Shown here piece after piece: positions 1 to 8,427 of a stretch of 58,611 nt of DNA (position 1 is its first letter; each line of letters starts with the position of its first letter). Made by a program: the position numbers and the translations under genes. A model generated the notes under the pieces. The model saw nothing but the letters and a program-made list of their open reading frames with translations. It did not search any database and had not been told where the DNA came from. The stretch is from positions 1 to 58,611 of the forward strand of contig CAJOMJ010000005.1 in NCBI GenBank assembly GCA_905235505.1, given 5' to 3'. This DNA comes from Paludibacteraceae bacterium (GTDB taxonomy: Bacteria > Bacteroidota > Bacteroidia > Bacteroidales > Paludibacteraceae).

Positions 1-213
1 AGTGACTGCTGCACCACAATTTTTCTCATTGCAGAAATAATGTATTCGCTCATCCGAGTAAGATTGTACAACTTCTTTTGTATTATCGGTAGAGCAGTCA
101 TCCACAATAAGCAACTCCCATTCCGTGTAGGTCTGGGCAAGCACACTGTCGATTGATTCCCGAATGAACCGTGCGCTGTTATATGCCGGCATGATGATAC
201 TAACTGACTCCAT
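1..213 (-). CDS. Glycosyltransferase family 2, N-terminal part (cut by window edge)
   Basis: Only the first 71 codons are present; the gene runs off the left edge. The translated start MESVSIIMPAYNSARFIRES is a typical GT2 (GT-A fold) nucleotide-binding beginning. It is followed by an SVLAQTY stretch and by LLIVDDCSTDNT, the first acidic motif that contacts the nucleotide sugar. GT2 enzymes transfer a sugar from a nucleotide donor to a lipid-linked acceptor at the cytoplasmic side of the inner membrane. The ATG overlaps the end of the preceding glycosyltransferase gene by 14 nt, so it is the next gene of the same leftward polysaccharide operon. Acceptor and sugar cannot be told from this fragment. 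Confidence 0.88.
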   Translation of the reverse strand, partial: MESVSIIMPAYNSARFIRESIDSVLAQTYTEWELLIVDDCSTDNTKEVVQSYSDERIHYFCNEKNCGAAVT

Positions 214-1060
214 AGTTCTCGTGTATATAGTTCAATGTGGCTGCTATCTGTGTGTCGTTGGTTATGGTGGAACCTTTGACATTGGTGTGCTGCAAGGCTG
301 AGCCTTTATGCAGGAACTGGTAGATAGCATCAAAAGAGACTGCGTCAAAAGTCCAGTTTGTTGTTCGTTTGTTTGTGCCTTGTGCTATGCTTGCTCCCCA
401 AAACCACACATCATCCGCCAACGGAGCATATCGGCAGGCAAGGGCGTAATCAAGCATCTGTGAATGTAAGGCATGGGCGGGATACAAGATACCGCCGACT
501 CCGACCGCAAAGAAGTGCATGCCGCCTGTGCCCAGTGGAGCCAAGTGCCATTGACGGTACGGCTGCAGGTTGTCCATGTCCGGACTGTACATATGCGTGG
601 CGATAATGTCTTCGGGATGTTGCTCATGCGTGCTCATCAATTGTCCCACTAAAGAGGCGGGATAGAGCACATCGTCATCCACGGTGATGATATCTTCGTC
701 GGGAAGGAATTGCAGAGTGGGGAGGAGCTTCTTGTAGGAGCGCATATCCTCGCAGAAGCGTATCTCGACTTCGTATTGCCTGAGTTGCGCTACGCGCTTG
801 GGCAGTGTGTTTTCTGTCCATTCGTCCTGCGAGAGCCAAAGAATGATGCGTTTGGGTTGGAGGGTCTGGCGGAGTAGGGAATAGACTGTATAACAGACAA
901 CGCTTTTTTTGACACGCCTGCCATAACTGGTGAGTGAAACCACCACATCCGCTTGTGCTTTTTCTCCTAATTTAGGTATGCGCAAGATATGTGTATCATA
1001 CGCGAATTTGAGGCAGTAGCCATACAGCGAACGAAGTAATATGTACAGTTTATTGAGCAT
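200..1060 (-). CDS. Putative glycosyltransferase (GT-A type, VDDD motif)
   Basis: A 286-residue protein when started at the ATG at 1060, which gives an 11-nt overlap with the upstream glycosyltransferase gene. A longer reading to 1120 would add 20 residues deep inside that gene and is less likely. After a basic, hydrophobic N terminus there is a VVVSLTSYGRR segment, then an IITVDDDVLYP segment that looks like the metal/nucleotide-binding DxD motif of GT-A enzymes, and a C-terminal PLADDVWFWG block that may be the acceptor-side acidic motif. I recognise the general type from Bacteroidota polysaccharide loci but cannot name a donor or linkage. Its place between two GT2 genes supports a role in assembling the same repeat unit. 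Confidence 0.72.
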   Translation of the reverse strand: MLNKLYILLRSLYGYCLKFAYDTHILRIPKLGEKAQADVVVSLTSYGRRVKKSVVCYTVYSLLRQTLQPKRIILWLSQDEWTENTLPKRVAQLRQYEVEIRFCEDMRSYKKLLPTLQFLPDEDIITVDDDVLYPASLVGQLMSTHEQHPEDIIATHMYSPDMDNLQPYRQWHLAPLGTGGMHFFAVGVGGILYPAHALHSQMLDYALACRYAPLADDVWFWGASIAQGTNKRTTNWTFDAVSFDAIYQFLHKGSALQHTNVKGSTITNDTQIAATLNYIHENYGVS

Positions 1061-1991
1061 AAGTGAACGGATAGTGTATATATTTCTCAAACAATTGTTT
1101 GCTGACTCTCTCGTTGGCACGCACTTCGCGCAGCAGCAGGCGGAAGAAATTTCTTCTTTCGGGCAGACTTAGTTTGCGCAGGAAACGCATGGAGATGAAT
1201 GGTATATATGCAGCAAGCCATGTCCTGTATTGATGGGACGAATACCAAAGGCGCAAGTCAATCATGCGATTGAGAAGATAAATGAAGAGTTTGTTATAAG
1301 ACACAACGTTTGCATGCGACGAACCTACTTTATGGTACATAACGGCATTAGCGAGACATACCATTGTGCGTTGCTCTTTTTGCATTCGCATTGAGAAATA
1401 ATAATCTTCTTCTCCGAAGAAGAAGCGCTCTGTGAATAGCGGTTCGGCGGCAAGCAGTTCTTTGCGGAAAAAGAGAGCGCAGCCGGTAACAAAAGTAATC
1501 GGCAGAGCAGGTGTAGATTCGAGCAAGGAAGCCGATTGGGAGGGATAGTAATAACGTCTTCCTCCAAAAACCAGTTTACCTCCTGCATTCCATAACAAGT
1601 CAGGTTGGTCGTACAAGCGTATAGCCGGCGTAGCAACACTCACTTGCGGATGTGCATCCATATATTCAACTAATTGTTGCAGGCAGTCCGGTTCCAACAC
1701 CGTGTCGTTATTGAGACACCAGAAATAATCGGTATCTTCGTTCGGGACAGAGGCGATGGCAAGGTTGTTGCCTTTGGCAAAGCCGTAGTTGTCCTTCAAA
1801 GGCAGCAGCTGTACTTTCCCGTTTTGTTTGTTCTGTTCTATCCATTGCCCGATACGTACCACGGAATCATCACCGGATCCGTTATCTGCCACCACCACAC
1901 GAAAATCCTGCATCGTCTGTTTTTGCAGCGATGCGAGACACTCAACGGTGTCCTGCCAGCCGTTATAGTTGAGAATAATGATTGTTACCAT
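1050..1991 (-). CDS. Glycosyltransferase family 2 (rhamnosyltransferase-like)
   Basis: A 313-residue cytoplasmic or membrane-associated GT2 enzyme. The N terminus VTIIILNYNGWQDTVECL is the canonical GT2 start. VVADNGSGDDSV provides the first acidic motif and WCLNNDTVLEP the DxD-like metal site (here NND). The FFGEEDYYFSMRMQ block near residue 190 resembles the ED motif of rhamnosyltransferase-like (RfbF/WbbL) members. The ATG at 1991 overlaps the end of the polymerase gene by 29 nt, indicating coupled translation. Its role is inferred to be addition of one sugar to the lipid-linked repeat unit; the sugar is not determinable from sequence. Confidence 0.88.
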   Translation of the reverse strand: MVTIIILNYNGWQDTVECLASLQKQTMQDFRVVVADNGSGDDSVVRIGQWIEQNKQNGKVQLLPLKDNYGFAKGNNLAIASVPNEDTDYFWCLNNDTVLEPDCLQQLVEYMDAHPQVSVATPAIRLYDQPDLLWNAGGKLVFGGRRYYYPSQSASLLESTPALPITFVTGCALFFRKELLAAEPLFTERFFFGEEDYYFSMRMQKEQRTMVCLANAVMYHKVGSSHANVVSYNKLFIYLLNRMIDLRLWYSSHQYRTWLAAYIPFISMRFLRKLSLPERRNFFRLLLREVRANERVSKQLFEKYIHYPFTYAQ

Positions 1992-3231
1992 AGGAATTGT
2001 TTTTTTGTCTGAACAATGCTTTCTCGATAATAAACATCAGCAGCATGTATGCCGGTATTTCAAACGTACTGACATGAAACATATAATACTCAAACCATCC
2101 CATTGCAAGCAGTGCGCAGAACCAAGAATATAGAGCAGTTATGTATACTGACTGCGCGCGGAGAGCAGCTATGCGGATGAGATAGAAGAAAAAACCAAAG
2201 AGAAGCACCAGCAAACAGAACAGTCCCAATGAGCAATAAACATACATCGTGCCGAAATAGGTACGCACATTGTCCGGCAAGGTGCTGTTGACATTTATCT
2301 CCAAGTAATAGGGGTTGATGGGGCTGATATATTCGTCTCCTGTGAAAAAGCGTACGAAGTTGACAAACGGCGCAAAAAGCACATCCGGGTCGTGCGTTTC
2401 CAGAATACCTTGCCGCATGTCTTCGCTCAAACCCAACACACCGCTTGTGATATAATGGAATACATGTTCCGCGATATATTCTCCCATATGCTCATCGTAC
2501 TCTAATCCCTTACCGAGGATGAACATAGCGAGGTAACTACCTACGAAGATCAGGAGTCCTCCGACAAACACTATGAGCAGGATACGGAGAGACAGATTGA
2601 TCTTCTTGGTGTCCAGACATAGAAAAATACCGGCAATAAGCGGAATAATGACCCAACTCTTCACTTGGTTGACAAAAGACAGCGCAGCGATGAGGAGAAT
2701 CAGTGTAATAGGCATAATGCGGTTGCCTTTTCTAACACAAGAAAAACTGATGATAGAACAAGCGATGAGGAAATGCAGCAAGTGTCCGAAGATACCATAT
2801 ACAGCAAAACTCTCGCCGAACTCATCACTGCCGAAAGATTCCAGCGACGTAGCCAGCATCTCCTTGAGTCGCAGGAAGAAAGGCAGGATAAGCACAAATG
2901 CTATGAGGATAAAGAAACGTTCTTTCTTGGGCGGTTCGGCAGAGAGAACCATCTCTCCGTAGCGCTTGCGGACACCTATGCCGAGAAGCCAGCTCGGGAC
3001 AGCCATCAGCAGCATTCCTGCCATCCAGATAAAGAGGCTGGGGTAGTAGAATGACACAAATCCCAGCGAGGAAGGCAGGCACAGAGTGAGCAGCACGATG
3101 AACGTATAAGGCAGAGCCAACGCGTTGAGAGGTGTATAGATAGTGCCCCAAAGGACTTTCTCCATACGTGCGAGCAGAATGACTTCTGTTAAAAACGTAA
3201 TGAGCAACACTATGTTCAAGAAGGTCCCCAT
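1963..3231 (-). CDS. Wzy-type polysaccharide polymerase (multi-pass membrane protein)
   Basis: A 422-residue, very hydrophobic protein with about ten predicted membrane segments, starting directly with a helix (FLNIVLLITFLTEVILLAR). A longer hydrophilic stretch at roughly residues 240-330 fits the large periplasmic loop typical of Wzy/O-antigen polymerases. This family has little sequence conservation, so the call rests on length, topology and position between the flippase and glycosyltransferase genes. Its job would be to join undecaprenyl-linked repeat units at the periplasmic face. The ATG lies directly beside the stop of the downstream-numbered flippase gene (3232), so they share an operon. 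An O-antigen ligase is an alternative. Confidence 0.7.
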   Translation of the reverse strand: MGTFLNIVLLITFLTEVILLARMEKVLWGTIYTPLNALALPYTFIVLLTLCLPSSLGFVSFYYPSLFIWMAGMLLMAVPSWLLGIGVRKRYGEMVLSAEPPKKERFFILIAFVLILPFFLRLKEMLATSLESFGSDEFGESFAVYGIFGHLLHFLIACSIISFSCVRKGNRIMPITLILLIAALSFVNQVKSWVIIPLIAGIFLCLDTKKINLSLRILLIVFVGGLLIFVGSYLAMFILGKGLEYDEHMGEYIAEHVFHYITSGVLGLSEDMRQGILETHDPDVLFAPFVNFVRFFTGDEYISPINPYYLEINVNSTLPDNVRTYFGTMYVYCSLGLFCLLVLLFGFFFYLIRIAALRAQSVYITALYSWFCALLAMGWFEYYMFHVSTFEIPAYMLLMFIIEKALFRQKNNSYGNNHYSQL

Positions 3232-4590
3232 CTATGCTTTCCCCCATAGTTCTTTAATTACCATACTCGGCCATTTCCAGTTCTGGTATGCCAGTTGAAC
3301 GAGACCGGGCGCCAAAATCATTCCCCACAAGCCCATGTGAAGCGAACTGAGGAAAATCCAGAGCAAGATTACTGTGGCTGCGCCACTCGCTATCGACGGG
3401 ATGAAGAACGGTATTCTGTTGTCCGCCATAATGAAACCGGCAGACTGCGCGTGATTGTGCTCCAAGAACGACGCAACAAGCGCAATGATAAGCAAGTCAG
3501 AAGCGATGAACGAAGTCTGACTGCCGATTAGTTGCAGCACCCATTCGCCTGCGACAATCCACACGCACCCGCCAAGAACAAAAATAGCTGCATAAGTGGC
3601 AGTACACCAGATATAATATTTACGGAGCTGTGGAATATCATTAGTTGCTCTGCATTGTGCCAGTCGCGGCATGTAAGCGATATACAGTACCATGCTACAC
3701 CGCGCCAGCACATCCATAAGCTGCATGGTGATACCATACGAGGCCACCTCTTCCAGCGTCAAGAAGGCCGAACCGATCAAGATAGCTGATTTGTTAACCA
3801 AGAATCCTCCTAATTGGGTCAATCCGATTTTAATGGCATTGGGGGTTATTGCCGCCAATATCTCTTTGGATTCTTGCGGAGTAGCTTCCTCTAAATGCTT
3901 TTTCAGTTGGGGCGTGTAGAACACGTAATAGGAGAGACCCCGTCTGATAATGGTGGCAACTAATTGTGCGCTGACTATCGCCGTCAAACCTAAACCGGCA
4001 TAAATCAGTCCTATGGCGAGAATAATATAAATGGTTTGACTGAGCATGTTGATTTGGTTTGTGCGGGTGACATAGCCTTTGCCAATCATCAAGGCGTCAT
4101 AGTAAAACGTATAGAGGGTATAGCAGTTGATGGCAATCAGCAGTACCCATGCCACCATAGCATCCGTTCGGTCACCCGAATATTTCTGCAGAATATACCA
4201 GAAATAAGCCGTTCCGACAGTCGCCAGCAAAGTAAATACCGCAATCGCTATCCAACGATAGAACCGCCGCATGGCAATTAGCGTACCTTTGAGCAATCCG
4301 TAATCCACTTCTGCATCGGCGTCAATATGGTTGACTCCATTCTTCTGAAGTGCCTTAATACCGGAGAAGATGTAGCTGATATTGCGTGCGAAAGTCGGCC
4401 GGAAACCAAAATCAAGCATGAGCACAAGTGCCGTAATGGTCTGGAAGATATTCCAAATACCTACCGTTTCCTGCGGCATCTTATGCAGAATGAAAGGCAG
4501 CAAAATCACACCGGCTCCAACCATGAATGCTGTTCCTGCGTAACTCCACACTATTTCTTTCTTACCAATATGCTCGATTTTTTCTCCCAT
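3232..4590 (-). CDS. Wzx-type oligosaccharide flippase (copy 1)
   Basis: A 452-residue polytopic membrane protein of the polysaccharide transporter/MATE-like superfamily, with about 12 to 14 hydrophobic segments. It would move undecaprenyl-linked repeat units across the inner membrane. It is a close paralogue of the protein at 4803-6155: both share the N-terminal (E/N)HIGK-type start, a GFRPxFARNISYxFSG block near residue 65, an AMRRFY block, the GAGLGLTAIV-like region, and an almost identical C terminus (QLAYQNWKWPS). I estimate about half of residues identical by eye. It follows the kinase remnant at 4633-4806 with a 42-nt gap and abuts the polymerase gene. Confidence 0.85.
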   Translation of the reverse strand: MGEKIEHIGKKEIVWSYAGTAFMVGAGVILLPFILHKMPQETVGIWNIFQTITALVLMLDFGFRPTFARNISYIFSGIKALQKNGVNHIDADAEVDYGLLKGTLIAMRRFYRWIAIAVFTLLATVGTAYFWYILQKYSGDRTDAMVAWVLLIAINCYTLYTFYYDALMIGKGYVTRTNQINMLSQTIYIILAIGLIYAGLGLTAIVSAQLVATIIRRGLSYYVFYTPQLKKHLEEATPQESKEILAAITPNAIKIGLTQLGGFLVNKSAILIGSAFLTLEEVASYGITMQLMDVLARCSMVLYIAYMPRLAQCRATNDIPQLRKYYIWCTATYAAIFVLGGCVWIVAGEWVLQLIGSQTSFIASDLLIIALVASFLEHNHAQSAGFIMADNRIPFFIPSIASGAATVILLWIFLSSLHMGLWGMILAPGLVQLAYQNWKWPSMVIKELWGKA

Positions 4591-4632
4591 TAAACTATTT
4601 GATGTCTGTTCTTAGTTATCAGTCTTAAGTTG

Positions 4633-4806
4633 TTAGTGATTTAATTTCTTTGACCCGTTGGCGGAATTAAACCTGCGCAATTGAACCACAAATCCACTCC
4701 TTATGTCTATAGCAAATCCGGAAACAAGACCATGCCGGTGGTCAACATGTGCACCCAACGGACAAACACGGTACGGCGCAAAAATATGATATACGTATTC
4801 CTTCAT
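4633..4806 (-). pseudogene. Truncated GHMP kinase (galactokinase/galacturonokinase-like) N-terminal remnant
   Basis: Fifty-seven codons starting at an ATG that overlaps the flippase stop as ATGA (4803-4806), the classic coupled arrangement. The translation contains FAPYRVCPLGAHVDHRHG followed by GFAID, which matches the N-terminal signature of galactokinase-type GHMP kinases (the sugar-binding region). Full-length members are about 350 to 450 residues, but here the frame leaves the family pattern after about residue 45 and stops at 4633. No later GHMP motif (glycine/serine-rich ATP loop) is present before the next gene. I read this as the surviving start of a deleted gene. A free-standing 57-residue functional protein is unlikely. 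Confidence 0.75.
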
Positions 4807-6155
4807 TTGTTCCATAATTCTTTAATTACTACGCTCGGCCATTTCCAGTTCTGGTATGCAAGTTGTGCGAGTCCTGGAGCAAGAATCATTCCCCATACAC
4901 CCCAATCGAAAACGCCTACAAAGAGGTAGAGCAATATGATAGTGGCGGCACCGGAAAGAAGAGACGGAATGAAGAACGGAATCTTATTGTCCGCCATAAT
5001 GAATCCGGCCGCTACTACATGGTTCTGCTCCAAACACTGGAATAAAAGGAGCATGCAAAGCATTGATGTGGGAAGGAATAATGTCTCACTATGAATAAAC
5101 TGCAATATCGGATTTCCCAACACTGCAAATACAGTGCCGCCAATGAGAAATATAAGCAGAAGGGAAATAACGCAATACTGATAGTCTTTCTTGAGCCTGT
5201 CAACATCTCTCTCAACTCTGTACTGGGCAAGTTTCGGTAATAGAGATACATACATCACAACGCTGCATCTGCCGAGAATAGTCACCACTTGGAGCGTGAT
5301 TCCATAGCTTGCCGTTACAGCGAGAGGCAGAAAGGCGGAACTGATGAACACAGCGGAGTTGTTCACTATAAAACCTCCAAGCGAAGTCAATCCGGACTTG
5401 ATTGAGTTCGGGAATATAGCTTTCATAATTGCCTTTGCCGACTTCGTATCTGCCTGCTTCAGTTGCTCTTTCATCTCTTTTGAGAAGAACACACGGTAAG
5501 AAAGCATGCGTCGCAATATGATGGAAATAAGTTGTGACGCAACGATAGCGGTAAGTCCGAGACCTGCAAGAACAAGACCTATTGCCAATGACAGATATAG
5601 ACCCTGCCCGATAATGTTGATTTGTTGTGAACGCTTTATGTAGCCTTTGCCCGTAAGGAGAGCATCATAGTAGAGAGTGTAGAGGTTATAGCAGTTTATG
5701 ATTATTTGCAGAACCCATGCAATAATGATATCTGTTCTGTTACCGTTGAATTTATCGAGGACATAGAATATATAAAGTGTCCCGAATGTTCCGAGCAGCA
5801 GTAGTGTTATAAGTGCAATTGCAGTATAAAAACGCCGCATGGCAGTCAAAGTGCCATTCAACAGCGAGTAGTCAACATCGTAGTTGTTTGTGTCTTCAAT
5901 ACCTTCTACTTGCAGATGTTTGACTCCTGAGAATACATAACTTATGTTCCTCGCAAAAGAAGGACGGAAACCCATGTCAAGCAACACTACCAACTGGTTG
6001 ATAGTTTGGAATATAACCCATATTCCCATCACCTCGGCTGAGAACTTGTATGTCATAAAGGGCAGTAGTATGATTCCTGCCCCTATAGTGAAAAATGCAG
6101 CAAAGTAACTCCATACCACATCTCTCTTGCCTATATTTTCTATGCCTTCCGCCAA
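4803..6155 (-). CDS. Wzx-type oligosaccharide flippase (copy 2)
   Basis: A 450-residue polytopic membrane protein, paralogous along its whole length to the flippase at 3232-4590. It would export lipid-linked repeat units. The shared blocks are GFRPSFARNISYVFSG, AMRRFY, INCYNLYTLYYDALL, GFIMADNKIPFF and the C-terminal AYQNWKWPSVVIKELW. The two genes are also alike at the DNA level near their 3' ends, where the CGGCCATTTCCAGTTCTGG stretch (plus-strand reading) occurs in both. It lies 29 nt after the dehydrogenase gene stop (6185) in the same operon. Two flippases in one locus suggest duplication, or fusion of two related loci. Confidence 0.85.
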   Translation of the reverse strand: MAEGIENIGKRDVVWSYFAAFFTIGAGIILLPFMTYKFSAEVMGIWVIFQTINQLVVLLDMGFRPSFARNISYVFSGVKHLQVEGIEDTNNYDVDYSLLNGTLTAMRRFYTAIALITLLLLGTFGTLYIFYVLDKFNGNRTDIIIAWVLQIIINCYNLYTLYYDALLTGKGYIKRSQQINIIGQGLYLSLAIGLVLAGLGLTAIVASQLISIILRRMLSYRVFFSKEMKEQLKQADTKSAKAIMKAIFPNSIKSGLTSLGGFIVNNSAVFISSAFLPLAVTASYGITLQVVTILGRCSVVMYVSLLPKLAQYRVERDVDRLKKDYQYCVISLLLIFLIGGTVFAVLGNPILQFIHSETLFLPTSMLCMLLLFQCLEQNHVVAAGFIMADNKIPFFIPSLLSGAATIILLYLFVGVFDWGVWGMILAPGLAQLAYQNWKWPSVVIKELWNK

Positions 6156-6184
6156 TGGTAGAATAATCGTATAGAAAGTGAATC

Positions 6185-7477
6185 TTACAGCCTGCCGTCC
6201 ACGAGCGACCGGTCAACAAAGTTCTTCACATCGAAGATGACAGCACCTTGCTCTTTGTACTTCTTGAAGTCGAATGTTTTGAACTGGTTGTGGGCAACAC
6301 AAGCTATAATAGCTGCATATTTCTGCTCGGGATTGATTGCGCTGATGAGTTGTTTGCCGTACTCGTGCTTGACCACCTCCGGAGATGCCCATGGGTCGTA
6401 AATATCTACAATACAGCCGAAATCCTCAAGCTCGGTTGCTATATCCACAACCTTGGTGTTGCGGCAGTCTGGGCAGTTCTCTTTGAAGGTGACACCGAGC
6501 ATGAGTACATGCGCACCTTTAACCTTATGGTCTTTCTGAATCATAAGTTTCAGAGTCTTGTCCGCAATGAATTTGGCAATGGAGTTGTTTACTGCACGAC
6601 CGGAAAGAATAACCTGTGGGTCATAACCGAGAGATTTGGCTTTGTGTGCCAGATAATAAGGGTCAACAGAGATACAATGCCCTCCTACAAGTCCGGGACG
6701 ATATTTGAGGAAGTTCCACTTGGTGCCGGCAGCCTCGATAACATCGTTTGTGTCTATTCCGACGCGGTCGCAGATGAGAGCAAGTTCATTCATGAAACTG
6801 ATGTTCACATCGCGTTGCGAGTTTTCTACTGCCTTGGCAGCCTCAGCCACTTTTATACATGGCGCTCTGTGAGTCCCGTTCTCAAGAATGGAATTGTAGA
6901 GCTTGTCCACAATCTCTGCCACCTCGGGTGTAGAGCCGGAAGTAATCTTCTTTATCTTGGTAAGAGTATTTACCTTGTCGCCCGGATTGATACGCTCGGG
7001 CGAGTAACCGCAGAAGAAGTCTTTGTTGAATTTCAGACCTGATACTTTCTCAAGAACAGGCACGCAGTCTTCCTCGGTGCAGCCCGGGTAAACGGTTGAT
7101 TCGTAAATTACTATATCTCCTTTTGTGAGAGTCTTTCCTATGGTCTCACTGGCCTTTAAGAGCGGTGTGAGATCAGGATTGTTGAAACGGTCAATCGGGG
7201 TAGGAACGGTAACAATATAAGTATTGACTTGCCTTAGGTCGTCCTGCTCATAAGAGAAGGTTAAACCATGTGTGTGTGTTGTTTTATACAACTCTCGTGC
7301 TTGACGCATACCAATCAGGTCCGCCTCAAGTGTATGGTCTTCACCACGTTCAAGCTCAGCAACTCGTGCTTTATTGACATCAAAACCGATGACACGGTAT
7401 TTCTTTCCGTACTCTATTGCAAGTGGCAGTCCGACATAGCCAAGACCCACTACTGCGATTATGTGTTCTTTCTCCAT
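6185..7477 (-). CDS. UDP-sugar 6-dehydrogenase (TviB/WbpO-like, UDP-HexNAc to uronic acid)
   Basis: A 430-residue NAD-dependent nucleotide-sugar dehydrogenase. The Rossmann motif GLGYVGLP is at residues 11-18. The central domain carries a YESTVYPGCTEED stretch, and the catalytic cysteine is C268 in GLVGGHCISVDPYYL. The wording YESTVYPG and GGHCISVDPYYL is that of the UDP-N-acetylhexosamine dehydrogenases (TviB, WbpO, WbpA) rather than UDP-glucose dehydrogenase. The product would be UDP-GalNAcA or a related uronic acid donor. It is the first gene of the leftward polysaccharide operon, just behind a good promoter at 7550-7580. The exact epimer is inferred, not proved. Confidence 0.9.
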   Translation of the reverse strand: MEKEHIIAVVGLGYVGLPLAIEYGKKYRVIGFDVNKARVAELERGEDHTLEADLIGMRQARELYKTTHTHGLTFSYEQDDLRQVNTYIVTVPTPIDRFNNPDLTPLLKASETIGKTLTKGDIVIYESTVYPGCTEEDCVPVLEKVSGLKFNKDFFCGYSPERINPGDKVNTLTKIKKITSGSTPEVAEIVDKLYNSILENGTHRAPCIKVAEAAKAVENSQRDVNISFMNELALICDRVGIDTNDVIEAAGTKWNFLKYRPGLVGGHCISVDPYYLAHKAKSLGYDPQVILSGRAVNNSIAKFIADKTLKLMIQKDHKVKGAHVLMLGVTFKENCPDCRNTKVVDIATELEDFGCIVDIYDPWASPEVVKHEYGKQLISAINPEQKYAAIIACVAHNQFKTFDFKKYKEQGAVIFDVKNFVDRSLVDGRL

Positions 7478-7549
7478 ATTAAATATGTGTTTTTCTTTCT
7501 GTATCGACGCGACATTGTCACGTCCGTTATTATATGTAGGATTAGCCTA

Positions 7550-7580
7550 CAAAGTTACGGCTTTTTTCTTAAATACACAA
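7550..7580 (-). promoter_or_regulatory. Bacteroidota promoter for the polysaccharide operon
   Basis: On the minus strand a TAACTTTG box (7550-7557) is preceded after 20 nt by TTG (7578-7580), the consensus -7/-33 pair. It lies about 70 nt before the dehydrogenase ATG and back to back with the nitroreductase promoter. Confidence 0.75.
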
Positions 7581-7596
7581 ATATTCATATTTTTAC

Positions 7597-7627
7597 TTGC
7601 GTTGTTAAGGTAAATTCATTAACTTTG
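7597..7627 (+). promoter_or_regulatory. Bacteroidota promoter for the nitroreductase gene
   Basis: TTG (7597-7599), 20 nt, then TAACTTTG (7620-7627). This leaves about 25 nt of leader before the ATG at 7657, and the promoter diverges from the polysaccharide operon promoter. Confidence 0.78.
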
Positions 7628-7656
7628 CAAGCGATTAACAACAAAACATAACAACA

Positions 7657-8253
7657 ATGAAACGTATAACTCTTGTTGCAGTTGCGGCATTGATGCTTGT
7701 TTCCTGCACAACAAAGAAAGACAACATGAAAGAGAACGAGACAATCAACGCAATCATGACACGTGTGTCAGTGCGTCAGTTTACCACAGAGAAGCCTACT
7801 GCCGGGCAGATAGACACACTTCTCAGGGCTGCAATGGCGGCACCATCCGCAGCTAACAAACAACCGTGGGGTTTTCTGGTTGTTGACGACCCCGTGATTC
7901 TTCAGAAGATAGGAGAACAGTTCCCCAATTCAAGAGTTCAGAACAATGCTCAAGTGGCTATCGTACCGTGTGGCGATTTGAGCAAGGCATTCGAAGGCGA
8001 GGCACAAGACTATTGGATTCAGGATGTGTCGGCTGCTGTAGAGAACCTGCTGCTGGCAGCACATAGTATGGGGTTGGGTGCGGTCTGGACTGGTCTTACT
8101 CCGATAAAAGCCCGCGCAGAACAAGCTGCTGAACTGCTTGGTTTGCCCGAGAACATCGTGCCGTTGTGCATAATTCCTGTAGGTTACCCCGCCGAAGAAC
8201 CTGCAGTGAAGGATAAGTACAAAGAGGAGAATATCCACTATAATGTGTGGTAG
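7657..8253 (+). CDS. Nitroreductase-family lipoprotein
   Basis: A 198-residue FMN-dependent nitroreductase-fold protein with an N-terminal lipoprotein signal (LMLVSC, lipid-attached C17), so it is predicted to act outside the cytoplasm, anchored to a membrane. Family features follow: a RVSVRQFTTEKP start with the phosphate-binding arginine, AAMAAPSAANKQPW (flavin contact), SAAVENLLLAAHSMGLGAVWTG (dimer and flavin helix), and PVGYPAEEP near the end. Length without the signal is normal for the short nitroreductases. A lipoprotein location is unusual for an enzyme that needs NAD(P)H, so its electron donor is unclear. It is a single-gene unit with its own promoter and a strong terminator. Confidence 0.87.
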   Translation: MKRITLVAVAALMLVSCTTKKDNMKENETINAIMTRVSVRQFTTEKPTAGQIDTLLRAAMAAPSAANKQPWGFLVVDDPVILQKIGEQFPNSRVQNNAQVAIVPCGDLSKAFEGEAQDYWIQDVSAAVENLLLAAHSMGLGAVWTGLTPIKARAEQAAELLGLPENIVPLCIIPVGYPAEEPAVKDKYKEENIHYNVW

Positions 8254-8316
8254 TATTACCGGATTTCCGGTTATGTGATGGCTTCAGCTTAGGGTCAGCT
8301 TAGGGTGGAGTAATGC

Positions 8317-8345
8317 AAGAGAGAGTCTCAGGGAGACTCTCTCTT
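8317..8345. terminator. Bidirectional hairpin terminator between convergent genes
   Basis: A perfect 13-bp inverted repeat (AAGAGAGAGTCTC, 3-nt loop, complement), with T or A runs at its ends. It lies between the nitroreductase gene and the convergent RNase G gene. Just before it, CAGCTTAGGGT occurs twice in tandem (about 8285-8306). Confidence 0.8.
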
Positions 8346-8427
8346 TGATTAGATGCTACTAAACAATAGCTACTACTCAGATGTTATTCACTATCTTGCA
8401 ATTTATGAGGTCGGACGTGATATAGTC

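Noticed and set aside
6248..7042. Plus-strand frame of 264 codons over the dehydrogenase gene
   Set aside because: The minus-strand dehydrogenase is unmistakable and this frame has no start context or family similarity.
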